55,872 bases of DNA from Colwellia_A sp041890515 (GCA_041890515.1 JASDWX010000081.1:1-55872), one strand, 5' to 3'; counted from the stretch's first letter, positions 1 to 8,902 are shown. The notes: a model not told the origin generated them from the letters alone. Numbers and translations are program-made.

Positions 1-25
1 CCTGCGAGATGTGTATAAGAGACAG
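1..25 (+). other. Residual Nextera/Tn5 tagmentation adapter at contig end
   Basis: Bases 7-25 read AGATGTGTATAAGAGACAG, which is exactly the 19-base Tn5 mosaic end used in Nextera libraries. The six bases before it are unlike the usual adapter tails and may be error. This is library sequence, not genome. Read on the minus strand it adds a spurious VSYTHL peptide to the adjoining ORF, a known signature of adapter contamination in protein databases. Confidence 0.96.
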
Positions 26-395
26 GCTCAAGGGCATACAGATAAAACTTTTCTATATCACGTTCTTGTAATGCTTGTTTAATATCTGTTTCGAGAGCGA
101 CCCTAAATTGATATGAAAATAAATTTAGATTACTACGATAATCAGTCTTTTCACCTTTCTTTTGGCTAATAAATCGACTTCTAACTAGTGGTAAATGTAC
201 TTGACGAGAAAAATAAGCGCAATTGCTTTTAATACTACTGTGAAAGTAGTTATCTTCACTTAGGGTTATAGTATTAATCCCCATTTCTTCGGGAAGAGAG
301 AAATAGAGATCAAAACGTTGAGATTCTTTTGGTGATAGTTGTTGGCTAACTTTGAATGATAGATTATCATCTTGCGTGAGACTGATTTTTTTCAC
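26..395 (-). CDS. Hypothetical protein, C-terminus cut off by contig end
   Basis: An open frame runs from a GTG at 393-395 to the contig edge, giving about 123 residues. A GGGAG ribosome binding site lies 7 bases upstream (403-407). The visible protein begins with KKISLTQDDNLSF and contains LPEEMGINTITLSEDNYF. It has no signal peptide or membrane segment. I do not recognise the family. The last residues read from bases 1-25 are adapter and must be discarded. Confidence 0.6.
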
Positions 396-516
396 TTATT
401 TACTCCCTAAAGTATAAGTATCTGTCACTTTGGGATTTTTTTCCATAACTGGTTAATATAAATAGCCAAAATCTATTATCAGCCTTTAATTATATACAAG
501 CAATTGGTTTAGCTTA

Positions 517-849
517 TTAACCACAGCATTTTTTGTATTTTTTAGTACTGCCACACGAACAAAGATCATTTCTTTTAGGCGTTTTTTCGAAGCGCTGTGT
601 TTTAGGGGTATTCAGCATCGCATCAAGTTCACTTATATTTTCTTCTTTATTTACATTAATTTCTATATTAGCCACGAAATTATGCGCCGCAACAATAATT
701 TCAATTTCTTTCTCTCTTTGCTCTGAACCAACAATAAGGGTTAATGGTTTTTCTGCACTTCCAAGCTTTACATCACGGTTAGGTTTATAGCCTGCAGTTC
801 CATGACTTCCCATGACATCTGGAGTACCTCGATAGAAAAATTTAGACAT
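517..849 (-). CDS. PBPRA1643-type SWIM/SEC-C metal-binding protein
   Basis: This 110-residue cytoplasmic protein starts MSKFFYRGTPDVMG and ends in a SEC-C zinc motif (CSCGSTKKYKKCC, about residues 97-109). The same motif in the SecA tail binds zinc and contacts SecB and ribosomes. The conserved N-terminus plus a C-terminal SEC-C motif matches the small gammaproteobacterial family named after Photobacterium PBPRA1643, whose function is not known. An AAGGAG-like site (complement around 853-858) supports the start. It stands alone, with about 120 bases to the truncated gene downstream. Confidence 0.88.
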   Translation of the reverse strand: MSKFFYRGTPDVMGSHGTAGYKPNRDVKLGSAEKPLTLIVGSEQREKEIEIIVAAHNFVANIEINVNKEENISELDAMLNTPKTQRFEKTPKRNDLCSCGSTKKYKKCCG

Positions 850-1002
850 AATGCACTCCTTAATTAAATATGATTGACGATATTGGGCTACTAAAAATTC
901 GCGCGAATTCTAACAGCTTAATCTCTCTTTAGCTAAAATTTTATCTTTTTTCATTGAGGGTATTAAATATGACTTGTAGATGAATAACTAATAGCTTCAC
1001 AT

Positions 1003-1021
1003 GATAATGATTCTCATTTAC
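1003..1021. promoter_or_regulatory. Fur-box-like operator
   Basis: GATAATGATTCTCATTTAC matches 15 of the 19 positions of the classical Fur consensus, with the outer GATAATGAT half intact. It ends about 60 bases before the EAL gene start at 1080, which is promoter distance. Iron control of this EAL gene is an inference. Confidence 0.6.
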
Positions 1022-1050
1022 AATGCGATTACATTTAAGCGGTAGGGACA

Positions 1051-1072
1051 GGTTAGCCCTAAGGCGACCTCC
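1051..1072 (+). promoter_or_regulatory. Possible hairpin in the leader of the EAL gene
   Basis: AGGTTAGCC and GGCGACCT can pair around a short CTAA loop, with one bulged A and one G-U pair. The structure lies just before the start codon at 1080 and could cover the ribosome binding region (the CTCC stretch next to it is not a good Shine-Dalgarno). It may be translational control or chance. Confidence 0.3.
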
Positions 1073-1079
1073 TCATTTA

Positions 1080-1814
1080 ATGAAAAATAAAACACATCTT
1101 TCACCTTCAACCTTAATAGAATTAATGGAAAGTCAACGTTACGGCGTTGAATATCAACCTATTGTTTGTATCAAGACCCAAGAAATCTATGCTTTTGAAT
1201 GTCTATCCAGGTTCTTCAATAGAGATCATTCAACAATAAGGCCTGATCTTGTTTACTCTTCTTTACATGACAGTCCTTTAAGTCTGTTTCAAGTTGAATA
1301 TCAACAGAAAAAATTACAACTTTCATATGCGCCTAATACAGTAGACATATTTGTGAATTTAGACCAAGACTCATACTTTTCAACAGGGGCATTAAAGAGT
1401 GACAATCCTTTTTTGAAGTTATTTAAAGATTATAAGAAGTCAAAAATAATTGTCGAACTTATTGAAAATTCTGAAATAAATGATGCAATTATGAGTTTAG
1501 CGATGATAGATAATCTATCGAAAAATAATATACATACGGCAATTGATGACCTTTGCAATCCACAATCTATGGTATCAACAGCTGTGATTCAATTAGTTGA
1601 TTATATTAAGCTTGATAAATATGTCGTCAATAATAGGTCTAATAGCAACTTCATGCTTCTTGTTAAATCTATGATCAGTTATGCCCATAGTGCAAATAAA
1701 AAGGTTATTTTGGAAGGGGTTGAAACTTTAGAGGATATGCAATTTGCCAAGCAACTAAATGTCGATTTTGTTCAAGGTTTTTTGTATCGACACCTATTTA
1801 AAAATTTTAATTAA
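1080..1814 (+). CDS. Stand-alone EAL-domain protein (c-di-GMP phosphodiesterase-like)
   Basis: The protein is 244 residues from MKNKTHLSPSTL; an upstream in-frame ATG at 1023 would add 19 basic residues that do not resemble the domain. It is a single EAL domain, a fold that hydrolyses c-di-GMP to pGpG. The signature is divergent: ECL replaces EAL and DDLCNPQS replaces DDFGTGYSS. The usual metal and substrate residues still seem present: E and R in FECLSRF, N in FVNLD, E in ELIEN, DD, K in IKLDK, E in LEGVE and Q in VQGF. Loop 6 (normally GTGYSS) is the altered part and is needed for dimer-coupled activity, so it may be a weak enzyme or a sensor. There are no transmembrane or sensory domains. 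A Fur-like box lies upstream. Confidence 0.82.
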   Translation: MKNKTHLSPSTLIELMESQRYGVEYQPIVCIKTQEIYAFECLSRFFNRDHSTIRPDLVYSSLHDSPLSLFQVEYQQKKLQLSYAPNTVDIFVNLDQDSYFSTGALKSDNPFLKLFKDYKKSKIIVELIENSEINDAIMSLAMIDNLSKNNIHTAIDDLCNPQSMVSTAVIQLVDYIKLDKYVVNNRSNSNFMLLVKSMISYAHSANKKVILEGVETLEDMQFAKQLNVDFVQGFLYRHLFKNFN

Positions 1815-1900
1815 GCTAATAACTTCTAGACTTATAATAAAACTGTTCTATGATTATTTATTAGATAAAACGTCAAGTAAAATATTAAAAGGATTTAATG

Positions 1901-2101
1901 ATGGAATTTTCTACACCTCATGCTATACGACAAATAAAAGCTAATACGCATAAAGAATTGTGGGTTGAAGGTCAAAAGCAATGTCCCTTACAAGCAATGT
2001 CTTTTGCATTTAACTATCACACTATCAACATTGTTGATTCGGCTGAAGGATTAAATATAGAAGGTATTGTACCCGTGTCTGGACATATACATACAGAATA
2101 G
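1901..2101 (+). CDS. Small hypothetical protein
   Basis: This 66-residue ORF begins MEFSTPHAIRQIKANTHKELW. I chose the second of two adjacent ATGs because the AAAAGGA ribosome site (about 1887-1892) is then 8 bases away. It holds no recognised motif, signal peptide or membrane helix; two residues are cysteine or histidine-rich context (QKQCPLQ, YHTIN, GHIHTE). It lies 86 bases after the EAL gene on the same strand and could be co-transcribed. Its reality rests on the ribosome site and codon pattern only. Confidence 0.5.
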   Translation: MEFSTPHAIRQIKANTHKELWVEGQKQCPLQAMSFAFNYHTINIVDSAEGLNIEGIVPVSGHIHTE

Positions 2102-2181
2102 TATAGATAATGATCGTACGAGGAAAAAATTGAAAACTATATTGCACCATTTTTACCTCTAACGTACTGACTTTTCGATAT

Positions 2182-2224
2182 GTTTAGAATTATATTTGTC
2201 TCCTTGGGGTCTTTAATTCTAAAC
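2182..2224. repeat. Perfect 11-bp inverted repeat, 21-bp spacer
   Basis: GTTTAGAATTA at 2182-2192 is the exact reverse complement of TAATTCTAAAC at 2214-2224. The spacer contains TCTCCTTGGGG. There is no T-run typical of a terminator. It could be a large hairpin in an RNA or a binding site. Confidence 0.55.
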
Positions 2225-2237
2225 GCCTCTAAAAAAA

Positions 2238-2366
2238 TCATCCAAGACAGAGTTGACTGTCATAATTGAATAAAACAGGACTTTGCTCACGAATCTCACA
2301 AAAGCAACAGACTACATTTTTAAAAGCGCAATTAGTATATGACTCTTTTTTGTTATTTATAATTAT
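2238..2366 (-). pseudogene. Cys-rich mini-ORF lacking an ATG (zinc-ribbon-like remnant)
   Basis: A very strong AAGGAGG (complement of 2372-2378) is followed 5 bases later by codons ATA ATT ATA, not ATG. The frame then stays open for 42 codons and contains VVCCFCEIREQ and QLCLG before a TGA. Two more codons (FF) would follow before the next stop. If the TGA were TGC or TGT, the peptide would have a C-x2-C...C-x2-C zinc-ribbon pattern. It is either a recently decayed small gene or an ORF with an unusual start. The rest of 2102-2524 holds the inverted repeat and a terminator, and nothing else that I can see. Confidence 0.35.
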
Positions 2367-2495
2367 GGGTTCCTCCTTATTATTTTATTCATTTTAAACA
2401 AAAATTCAGCAATTTCAGAAACTATACTGTCGGTTTATTTGCTTTAGGATCGTAATATTATTGAGGATACTTGTTATGCTAAGGATTAAAGGATT

Positions 2496-2512
2496 AAAAT
2501 AGGCGGAGCCTA
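2496..2512 (-). terminator. Short Rho-independent-like terminator
   Basis: On the minus strand TAGGC-TCC-GCCTA is followed by TTTTA, just past the stop of the GGDEF-EAL gene at 2525. The stem has only five pairs, so strength is uncertain. Confidence 0.5.
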
Positions 2513-2524
2513 ATCTGTTTTATG

Positions 2525-4912
2525 TTAATTGATTTTATCTAACAAAAAGCATTTAAATTCGGAATCAAATAACGGTTTTGCAATATGATACCCTTGCCCT
2601 AAATCGCAGCCAATTTCTTTAAGTTTTTGATATTGCTCTGCAGTTTCAATACCTTCTGCAGTAGTTTTTATTTTTAATGTTTTTGCTAGTTTAACGACTG
2701 CATCTAATATCAGAACTTTGTTACTGTCTTCGTTTAAATCGTCAACGAAACTTTTATCAATTTTGAGGTAATCTAAAGAAAATTGATGTAAATAACTCAG
2801 TGAAGAGTAGCCTGTTCCAAAGTCGTCCAATGCAACGGGTACATTAATTGTTTTCAAAATATCTAAATGCCTTTTCACCGCATCAACGTTTAAAATCAAA
2901 CTTTCTTCAGTAATTTCTACGCATAATTGCTTAATAATAATCGCAGATTTCAAGTGTTGTTCTTGCATATAACAAATAAAATCTTGTGATGCAAAGCCAG
3001 ACGTTGATACATTAACACTCAGTTTGAATTTTTGAGGAAGCCAGTCAACCCACATATTTAGGTTACTTACCGCCAACTTCAGCATATAAAGATCAAGTTG
3101 AACAATTTGTCCTGACTTTTCTAAAATAGGAATAAAAACATCAGGAAACAAAAGTCCTAATTTAGGATGCTGCCAACGCACCAATACTTCAGCACCAATA
3201 ACATCACCGGTATAAAAATCAATTAACGGTTGATAACTACCAATAAACTCTTGATTTTTAATTGCATTATCAAAATCATATTCTAACTTAACATTCGTGG
3301 ATTTATTTTGTTCTTCAAGCGCTTCAAAAAATACGTATTGATTACGTCCTTGCAACTTAGCTTGGTACATAGCATGATCAGCGTCAATTAATAGCTTTTC
3401 TGCACTATCACTCGTATCGTGATAAGTTGAAATGCCAATACTTACACTACTAAAAATATTCAACCCTTCGATATTGAAAGGATGAGAGACAGCAGAAATT
3501 ATACTTTCAGTAATCCTACAAATAGTATCGTGGTCAATATTTGAGTCAAGCAATATGGCAAACTCATCTCCCCCTAATCTTGCGAGTGTATCGGTTTGCC
3601 TTAAAACTAGATTAATTGATTTCACAATCGCGATAAGTAACTTATCACCAACATGATGTCCATAAGTGTCGTTAACTTGCTTAAATCTATCAACATCAAC
3701 AAACAATATAGCGATATTGTTAGAGCGATTATTCTGACAATGTAAGAATGCGTGTTGGATCCTATCTTTAAAAAGTGATCTGTTAGGTAAGTCAGTTAAA
3801 GGGTCATGTAATGCTAAAAACTGAAGCTTTTGCTTAGCTTCCATCCTTTCAATAGCATTATTAATATGCTTAGCAACAAACATTAACAATTGCTTATCTT
3901 TTTCTTGAAACAAGAATTCTGAACTATAACTTTGTACAACAACAATCCCTTTATTTAAACCACTACCAAAAGGGACTCCTAACCATGCTTTAGGAATACT
4001 ACCCCGAATATAGATCTTTTTTTCATCGATCATCTTTTGAATGTCTTGCTCATAAAGTAAAAATGGCTGCTCTTTAGCTAAGGCATAACCCGTTATGCTT
4101 AATAATTCAGGATCGATCTCTAGACTTATAAACGCTAAGTTAGGATCAAGTTCATCGATAGCATAAGGGAAATCAATTCTTTTTCCATCATCTTTTAATA
4201 GCGCAACAAAAAAGTTTTTTGCAAGAGTAAGGCGACCAATACATTGATGTAAATGTTGATAAAATTCGTCAATACTCGTGGTATTAAAAATTATTTCGGC
4301 TATTTCAAATAAGGCGTCTTGGATTTTATTAGCGTACTCTAAATTTTCAATAATATCTTCCAATACATCAACCTTATTCATTTGAGATATCTTCATTGCG
4401 GTAATCGTCGCTAACGCCGTGAGTGTTCTAAGGTGGTATTCTGTGTAAAAATTAACGCTGGCATGTTCTGAGTCAATAACACCTAATAGTTGGTCATTAA
4501 ATAAAATGGGAACAGCTAACTCAGATAAGGTATTTTCGTCATCAACAATGTAACTTTCAAACTCTCGAGTATCATTGACTAATATAGGTTTTTTAGTTGC
4601 TGCCACCTTACCAATAACGCCTTTATTAAAAGGAATTACAATAGCGTTAGACAAAGTGTTTCTTATTTTTGTAGCATTTTTTTGGTCATTATTAATGCGT
4701 TCTTTTTTTTCAAAGCCAGCCATTCGGCTTAACGTATCTCCACCTGGATCTAGCGTGTATATAACAGCATCTTCAAAACCGAGTTTTTGAACAATATTTT
4801 GTGCTAAATACAGCCAGATTTCATTAATAGTACTTAATAAAAGGATATCGGTGGCAAACTTATTAGTTATAGTTAAACTTTTGATCGTGTCTGATTTAGA
4901 GAGTTCGTACAA
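2525..4912 (-). CDS. GAF-GAF-GGDEF-EAL cyclic-di-GMP enzyme
   Basis: This is a 795-residue soluble signalling protein. The N-terminal half (about 20-350) looks like two GAF sensor domains. The GGDEF domain has an intact RLGGDEF active site, preceded by RQTD five residues upstream, the standard inhibitory I-site. The EAL domain has EVL in place of EAL, a common active variant, and keeps EITEES, DDFGTGYSS, KIDKSF, AEGIE and GQGY. It should be able both to make and to break c-di-GMP, and GAF ligands may set the balance. There is no membrane segment. It is followed by a short terminator and appears monocistronic. Confidence 0.92.
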   Translation of the reverse strand: MYELSKSDTIKSLTITNKFATDILLLSTINEIWLYLAQNIVQKLGFEDAVIYTLDPGGDTLSRMAGFEKKERINNDQKNATKIRNTLSNAIVIPFNKGVIGKVAATKKPILVNDTREFESYIVDDENTLSELAVPILFNDQLLGVIDSEHASVNFYTEYHLRTLTALATITAMKISQMNKVDVLEDIIENLEYANKIQDALFEIAEIIFNTTSIDEFYQHLHQCIGRLTLAKNFFVALLKDDGKRIDFPYAIDELDPNLAFISLEIDPELLSITGYALAKEQPFLLYEQDIQKMIDEKKIYIRGSIPKAWLGVPFGSGLNKGIVVVQSYSSEFLFQEKDKQLLMFVAKHINNAIERMEAKQKLQFLALHDPLTDLPNRSLFKDRIQHAFLHCQNNRSNNIAILFVDVDRFKQVNDTYGHHVGDKLLIAIVKSINLVLRQTDTLARLGGDEFAILLDSNIDHDTICRITESIISAVSHPFNIEGLNIFSSVSIGISTYHDTSDSAEKLLIDADHAMYQAKLQGRNQYVFFEALEEQNKSTNVKLEYDFDNAIKNQEFIGSYQPLIDFYTGDVIGAEVLVRWQHPKLGLLFPDVFIPILEKSGQIVQLDLYMLKLAVSNLNMWVDWLPQKFKLSVNVSTSGFASQDFICYMQEQHLKSAIIIKQLCVEITEESLILNVDAVKRHLDILKTINVPVALDDFGTGYSSLSYLHQFSLDYLKIDKSFVDDLNEDSNKVLILDAVVKLAKTLKIKTTAEGIETAEQYQKLKEIGCDLGQGYHIAKPLFDSEFKCFLLDKIN

Positions 4913-5146
4913 ATTTTATTGCCTAAAAGTTGTTTAAAATGTAATGCAACGGTCATCATATTATTAAGGTGCAGCCATTTTATTTAAGTCGATAAATTTC
5001 TAATCATATACGTATTCATCGAATTAATGATAAAAATATTGAATTAGCTTACTTTCTAAATACTCATAGAGCAAGCCATCCTAAAGTGGTCTGCTATTTA
5101 TAAATGTCATGAATGTAAACTTATTCATTGTATGCCGAAAATATTT

Positions 5147-6340
5147 TTATTTTAATGACCTAACTATCGCTCGAAAAAACGCGATTGTTTCTTGTTTTGA
5201 ATTTAGATTATCTTGAAATAGTTTGTCTGCACTATTTTTTACAATCACAACACTTTCTTTTTGATTCACATAGATATATTGCCCATAAACGCCAACACAA
5301 AAAAACTCACCTTCTTCTGCCAAGGTTGGCAACCATATTTGATACCCATATCCGAGTTTATCTTTGGTTGATTTTAAGTACTCAGCATTTGCTGTAGTAG
5401 CTGATTTGATCCAATCTGGAGAAACCAACTGTTGATCTTGCCATTGCCCATTATTGGCCAACAAACGACCAAAACGCGCATAATCACGCGTAATAGCATT
5501 AAGACCACCAAGAGCAAAAGCCGCGCCTTGTGAGTCGGTGATCCAATCGGCATTACTTTCCATTCCTATTTTCTGCCAGATGTTTTCTTGAAGAAGTAAT
5601 GCTAACGACTTTCCTGAGACTCTTCTGACGATCATGCCAATAACATGAGTGTCCATACTTACGTAATGAAACCTTTGCCCTGGTTCAGATTCAGCTTCCA
5701 GTTCTGACGTCATTTCATCTAATGAACCGCCAATGGCTAGAACCCTGCCCATTTTATTAATGTCTGAATTGAAATCTTGATAATCTTCATCCCATTTCAC
5801 ACCCGATGACATTTGCAAAACATGTTTTACTTTGATATTTTCATAACCAGAATTTTTCATTTCAGGTAAGTAAAAGTCTACGCTTTTCTCAATATCAATT
5901 TTACCCGCATCTACCTGCATTCCAAATAAAATAGAAACAAAAGACTTTGCCATTGACCAGGAAATTCGTTTGTCCATACTTTGCGTGTCTAAGTAATAAT
6001 TTTCATAAGTAATATGGTCTTTTTTTAACACCAGAAGAGCGGTAGTCGCCCTTCGGGTGAGAAACTCATTAACTGATGTTGATTTTTTACGATAAGAAAA
6101 TGTGTCGGGTAACAACTTTAATGACTGATCAAATTCAAAAGGTTGTTCACTTTTTTGTATGGCTTGAGTGGTAAACGCTTTATTCATATTTGAGAAGTTA
6201 TTAACGATTAATTCGCTATCGAATAAAGTCATAACACTATGTAGGCGATTTACTTTTTCCCAGTTAAATGTGATTAATATAATGAAAAGACAAAGCACTG
6301 TGATGATAGTAATTTTAATGATGTTTAAGAAACGTTGCAT
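5147..6340 (-). CDS. Membrane-anchored serine hydrolase, beta-lactamase (class C)/NylB-like
   Basis: The 397-residue protein has one hydrophobic N-terminal helix (about residues 6-26, FLNIIKITIITVLCLFIILI) and then a periplasmic hydrolase domain. The nucleophile motif is SMAK (S-x-x-K) in WSMAKSFVS. The second motif is FHYVSMDTHVIG, so YVS stands where class C enzymes have YxN; this is usual in 6-aminohexanoate-dimer-hydrolase and esterase relatives. GYGYQIW, typical of this family, occurs near residue 340. The substrate cannot be told from sequence; peptide, ester or lactam hydrolysis is possible. It is not a canonical AmpC. It stands alone between terminator-bounded units. Confidence 0.85.
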   Translation of the reverse strand: MQRFLNIIKITIITVLCLFIILITFNWEKVNRLHSVMTLFDSELIVNNFSNMNKAFTTQAIQKSEQPFEFDQSLKLLPDTFSYRKKSTSVNEFLTRRATTALLVLKKDHITYENYYLDTQSMDKRISWSMAKSFVSILFGMQVDAGKIDIEKSVDFYLPEMKNSGYENIKVKHVLQMSSGVKWDEDYQDFNSDINKMGRVLAIGGSLDEMTSELEAESEPGQRFHYVSMDTHVIGMIVRRVSGKSLALLLQENIWQKIGMESNADWITDSQGAAFALGGLNAITRDYARFGRLLANNGQWQDQQLVSPDWIKSATTANAEYLKSTKDKLGYGYQIWLPTLAEEGEFFCVGVYGQYIYVNQKESVVIVKNSADKLFQDNLNSKQETIAFFRAIVRSLK

Positions 6341-6502
6341 AACTATACTCTGAATTATTATTTTAAAATCAGTTAATGAAGCGTTAATTTATATTAATTA
6401 TAAGGTTATTACAAACGTCACTGATCACTGAATAGTCAAACGTTTAATTAACAGCGTGCTGTATTATTTATACTATTGTTACCTATATGGCCTAAAACGA
6501 AA

Positions 6503-6532
6503 AAGGGTAATAACATCACTGTTATTACCCTT
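6503..6532 (-). terminator. Rho-independent terminator of the isc operon
   Basis: A perfect 12-bp stem (AAGGGTAATAAC with GTTATTACCCTT) around a 6-base loop is followed on the minus strand by TTTCGTTTT. It lies 26 bases past the fdx stop. Confidence 0.93.
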
Positions 6533-6558
6533 CCTATTAGTATCAACTTCATGAATAT

Positions 6559-6897
6559 TTAATGATTCTCTGACACCATATTCACTGTATATTTCGGTAT
6601 TTCAACGACTAAATCTACATCGCCAACCAATGCTTGACAACCTAAACGCGATTCAGGCTCTAGGCCCCATGCTCTATCAAGCATGTCATCTTCAAGTTCA
6701 TCGCTCTCTGCAATAGAATCAAAGCCTTCACGAATAATCATGTGGCACGTAGTACATGCACATACTTTTTCACAAGCATGCTCTACACCAATGTCATTAC
6801 GCAGTGCAACGTTCAGTATGCTTTCTCCCTTTACTGCTTCAATAACTGCACCATCTGGGCATAAATCTTCGTTCGGAAGGAATATAATTTTCGCCAT
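6559..6897 (-). CDS. fdx: ISC-type [2Fe-2S] ferredoxin
   Basis: This 112-residue ferredoxin supplies electrons for Fe-S cluster assembly on IscU. Its four cluster ligands are visible: C-x5-C-x2-C in CEKVCACTTC, and a fourth in RLGCQAL about 36 residues later. Length and sequence match the adrenodoxin-like Fdx of proteobacterial isc operons. A TAGGAG site precedes the start. It is the last gene of the operon and follows hscA closely. The iscX gene that follows fdx in enterobacteria is absent: a strong terminator comes next. Confidence 0.97.
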   Translation of the reverse strand: MAKIIFLPNEDLCPDGAVIEAVKGESILNVALRNDIGVEHACEKVCACTTCHMIIREGFDSIAESDELEDDMLDRAWGLEPESRLGCQALVGDVDLVVEIPKYTVNMVSENH

Positions 6898-6920
6898 GTT
6901 TTGTTAGCTCCTAAAAGGTT

Positions 6921-8783
6921 TTAAACTTCGTCTACTGAATGCCCTGCTAAAGCTGTTTTTATCGATGAATCCATACGACGTTCAGCAAAAATAGCAGTAC
7001 TTTCATTTAATGTTTCAATGGCTGCTTCAATATCATCAGTAACCATACTTTGTGCAATTTTCGCTAAAGCGCTTATTGCATTATTTATTGTGGTAATTTC
7101 ATCATCATTTAATAAGGCGCTATCACTGAGCAGTGCAGATTGCACTGATTCAATAACACGAGATGCTTCAACCTGTTGCTCTTTAAGCATACGCGCTTGA
7201 ATATCTTGTTCTGCATTACTCATTGAGTCCATCAACATTTTAGTAATTTCGTGTTCTTCTAACCCGAATGAAGGTTTCACAGTAATACCTGTTTCGACTC
7301 CTGTTGATTTTTCCATTGCTGAAACTTCCAGTAAACCGTCGGCATCAACTTTAAAAGTAACACGGATATGCGCTGCACCTGCAGTCATTGCAGGAATACC
7401 TCGTAATTCAAAACGTGCTAATGAACGACAATCTTCAACAAGCTCACGTTCACCTTGAAGAACATGCACTGCCATTGCAGTTTGACCGTCTTTAAACGTC
7501 GTAAATTCTTGTGCCTTGGCAACAGGAATGGTTGTATTTCTTGGTATCACCTTTTCAACCAAACCGCCCATAGTTTCTAAGCCAAGCGATAGTGGAATAA
7601 CATCTAACAAGAGAATATCACTGTCAGGTTTATTACCGGCTAGAATATCAGCTTGAATTGCGGCGCCAAGGGCAACAACTTTATCAGGGTCAATTGAGGT
7701 GAGGGGTAAACGGTTAAAGTATTTTTCAACTTCTTGGCGTATAAGAGGAACACGTGTTGAACCACCTACCATGACAACTTCAATGACTTCATCTATAGAA
7801 ATTTCAGCATCTTTCAAAGCACGGCGACAAGCACGTAATGTTTTAGTCACAAATACATTAATTAATGACTCAAACGTTTGGCGATTCACTTCACCAGAGA
7901 AGCTTTCATTATTTTCTAATGATAACGAGTAACTCGCGGAATGACTGTCGGTTAGTTGTTCTTTTATCGTGCATGCTTTTTGTAATAGTTGACGCTCCAG
8001 CGTTGTTGATAATGGACGTTTTAATCCAGCTTGTTCAATTAAATGTTCAACCAAAACATTATCAAAATCATCCCCACCTAGGGCTGAATCTCCGCCTGTA
8101 GCCAACACTTCAAAAACACCATTATTTAAACGTAATACTGATATATCAAAGGTACCACCACCTAAATCATAAACAGCGATTACACCTTCTTTTCCACTGT
8201 CTAAACCATAAGCAACGGCTGCCGCTGTAGGCTCATTAAGTAAACGTAAAACCTTCAAGTCAGCCAGTTTAGCTGCATCTTTTGTACTATGGCGTTGAGC
8301 ATCGTCAAAATAAGCAGGAACCGTAATAACAACCCCCGTAAGTTCACCACCTAGAGCAGCTTCAGCACGTAACTTTAAGCTTTTCAATATTTCAGCTGAG
8401 ACTTGCACTGGGTTAACCTCACCGGTACGAGTACTGATACTTGGATGGTTTTCATCTCCTGTAAAAGAATAAGGTAATGAAGGGTATTTTTTACGGATAT
8501 CAGCTAAAGAACGTCCAATGAGGCGTTTGGCTGAAACAATAGTATTTTCTGGATCGCTAACAGAATGAACTTTAGCAGTATTTCCAACTAAAATTTCAGT
8601 ATCTTGGTAACTCACGACTGAAGGCAATATATCGCGTCCTTCGTTATCAACTAAGGTTTCAGATAAACCACTTTTAACACTGGCTATAAGAGAGTTAGTT
8701 GTTCCTAAATCGATACCTGCAGCAAGACGATGTTCATGAGGAACTGTGCTTTGTCCGGGTTCAGCTATTTGTAATAACGCCAT
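6921..8783 (-). CDS. hscA: Fe-S protein assembly chaperone HscA (Hsp70 family)
   Basis: The 620-residue DnaK-like ATPase releases nascent clusters from IscU by binding its LPPVK motif. Visible Hsp70 signatures are GIDLGTTNS near residue 24, VYDLGGGTFDIS near residue 205, and the VMVGGSTRVPLIR stretch near residue 340. The substrate-binding part begins after DVIPLSLGLETMGG. The length equals that of HscA (about 616). It lies between hscB and fdx and works with the HscB co-chaperone. Confidence 0.98.
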   Translation of the reverse strand: MALLQIAEPGQSTVPHEHRLAAGIDLGTTNSLIASVKSGLSETLVDNEGRDILPSVVSYQDTEILVGNTAKVHSVSDPENTIVSAKRLIGRSLADIRKKYPSLPYSFTGDENHPSISTRTGEVNPVQVSAEILKSLKLRAEAALGGELTGVVITVPAYFDDAQRHSTKDAAKLADLKVLRLLNEPTAAAVAYGLDSGKEGVIAVYDLGGGTFDISVLRLNNGVFEVLATGGDSALGGDDFDNVLVEHLIEQAGLKRPLSTTLERQLLQKACTIKEQLTDSHSASYSLSLENNESFSGEVNRQTFESLINVFVTKTLRACRRALKDAEISIDEVIEVVMVGGSTRVPLIRQEVEKYFNRLPLTSIDPDKVVALGAAIQADILAGNKPDSDILLLDVIPLSLGLETMGGLVEKVIPRNTTIPVAKAQEFTTFKDGQTAMAVHVLQGERELVEDCRSLARFELRGIPAMTAGAAHIRVTFKVDADGLLEVSAMEKSTGVETGITVKPSFGLEEHEITKMLMDSMSNAEQDIQARMLKEQQVEASRVIESVQSALLSDSALLNDDEITTINNAISALAKIAQSMVTDDIEAAIETLNESTAIFAERRMDSSIKTALAGHSVDEV

Positions 8784-8902
8784 TTTAAGACTCTTTTATA
8801 TTCGATTACGATTAACGGGCGGTATGATATTTCATTGTGAATAAAAAAACACGTCTTTGCGGTTACTTTATTAAACTAAAAATTCATTTGGAATAGAGAT
8901 CA

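Noticed and set aside
1759..1944. Frame overlapping the end of the EAL gene
   Set aside because: It shares sequence with the EAL gene in another frame and has no features.
2238..2366. Selenocysteine gene
   Set aside because: The TGA is where a Cys is expected, but no clear SECIS hairpin follows and decay is a simpler reading; kept as a finding only.
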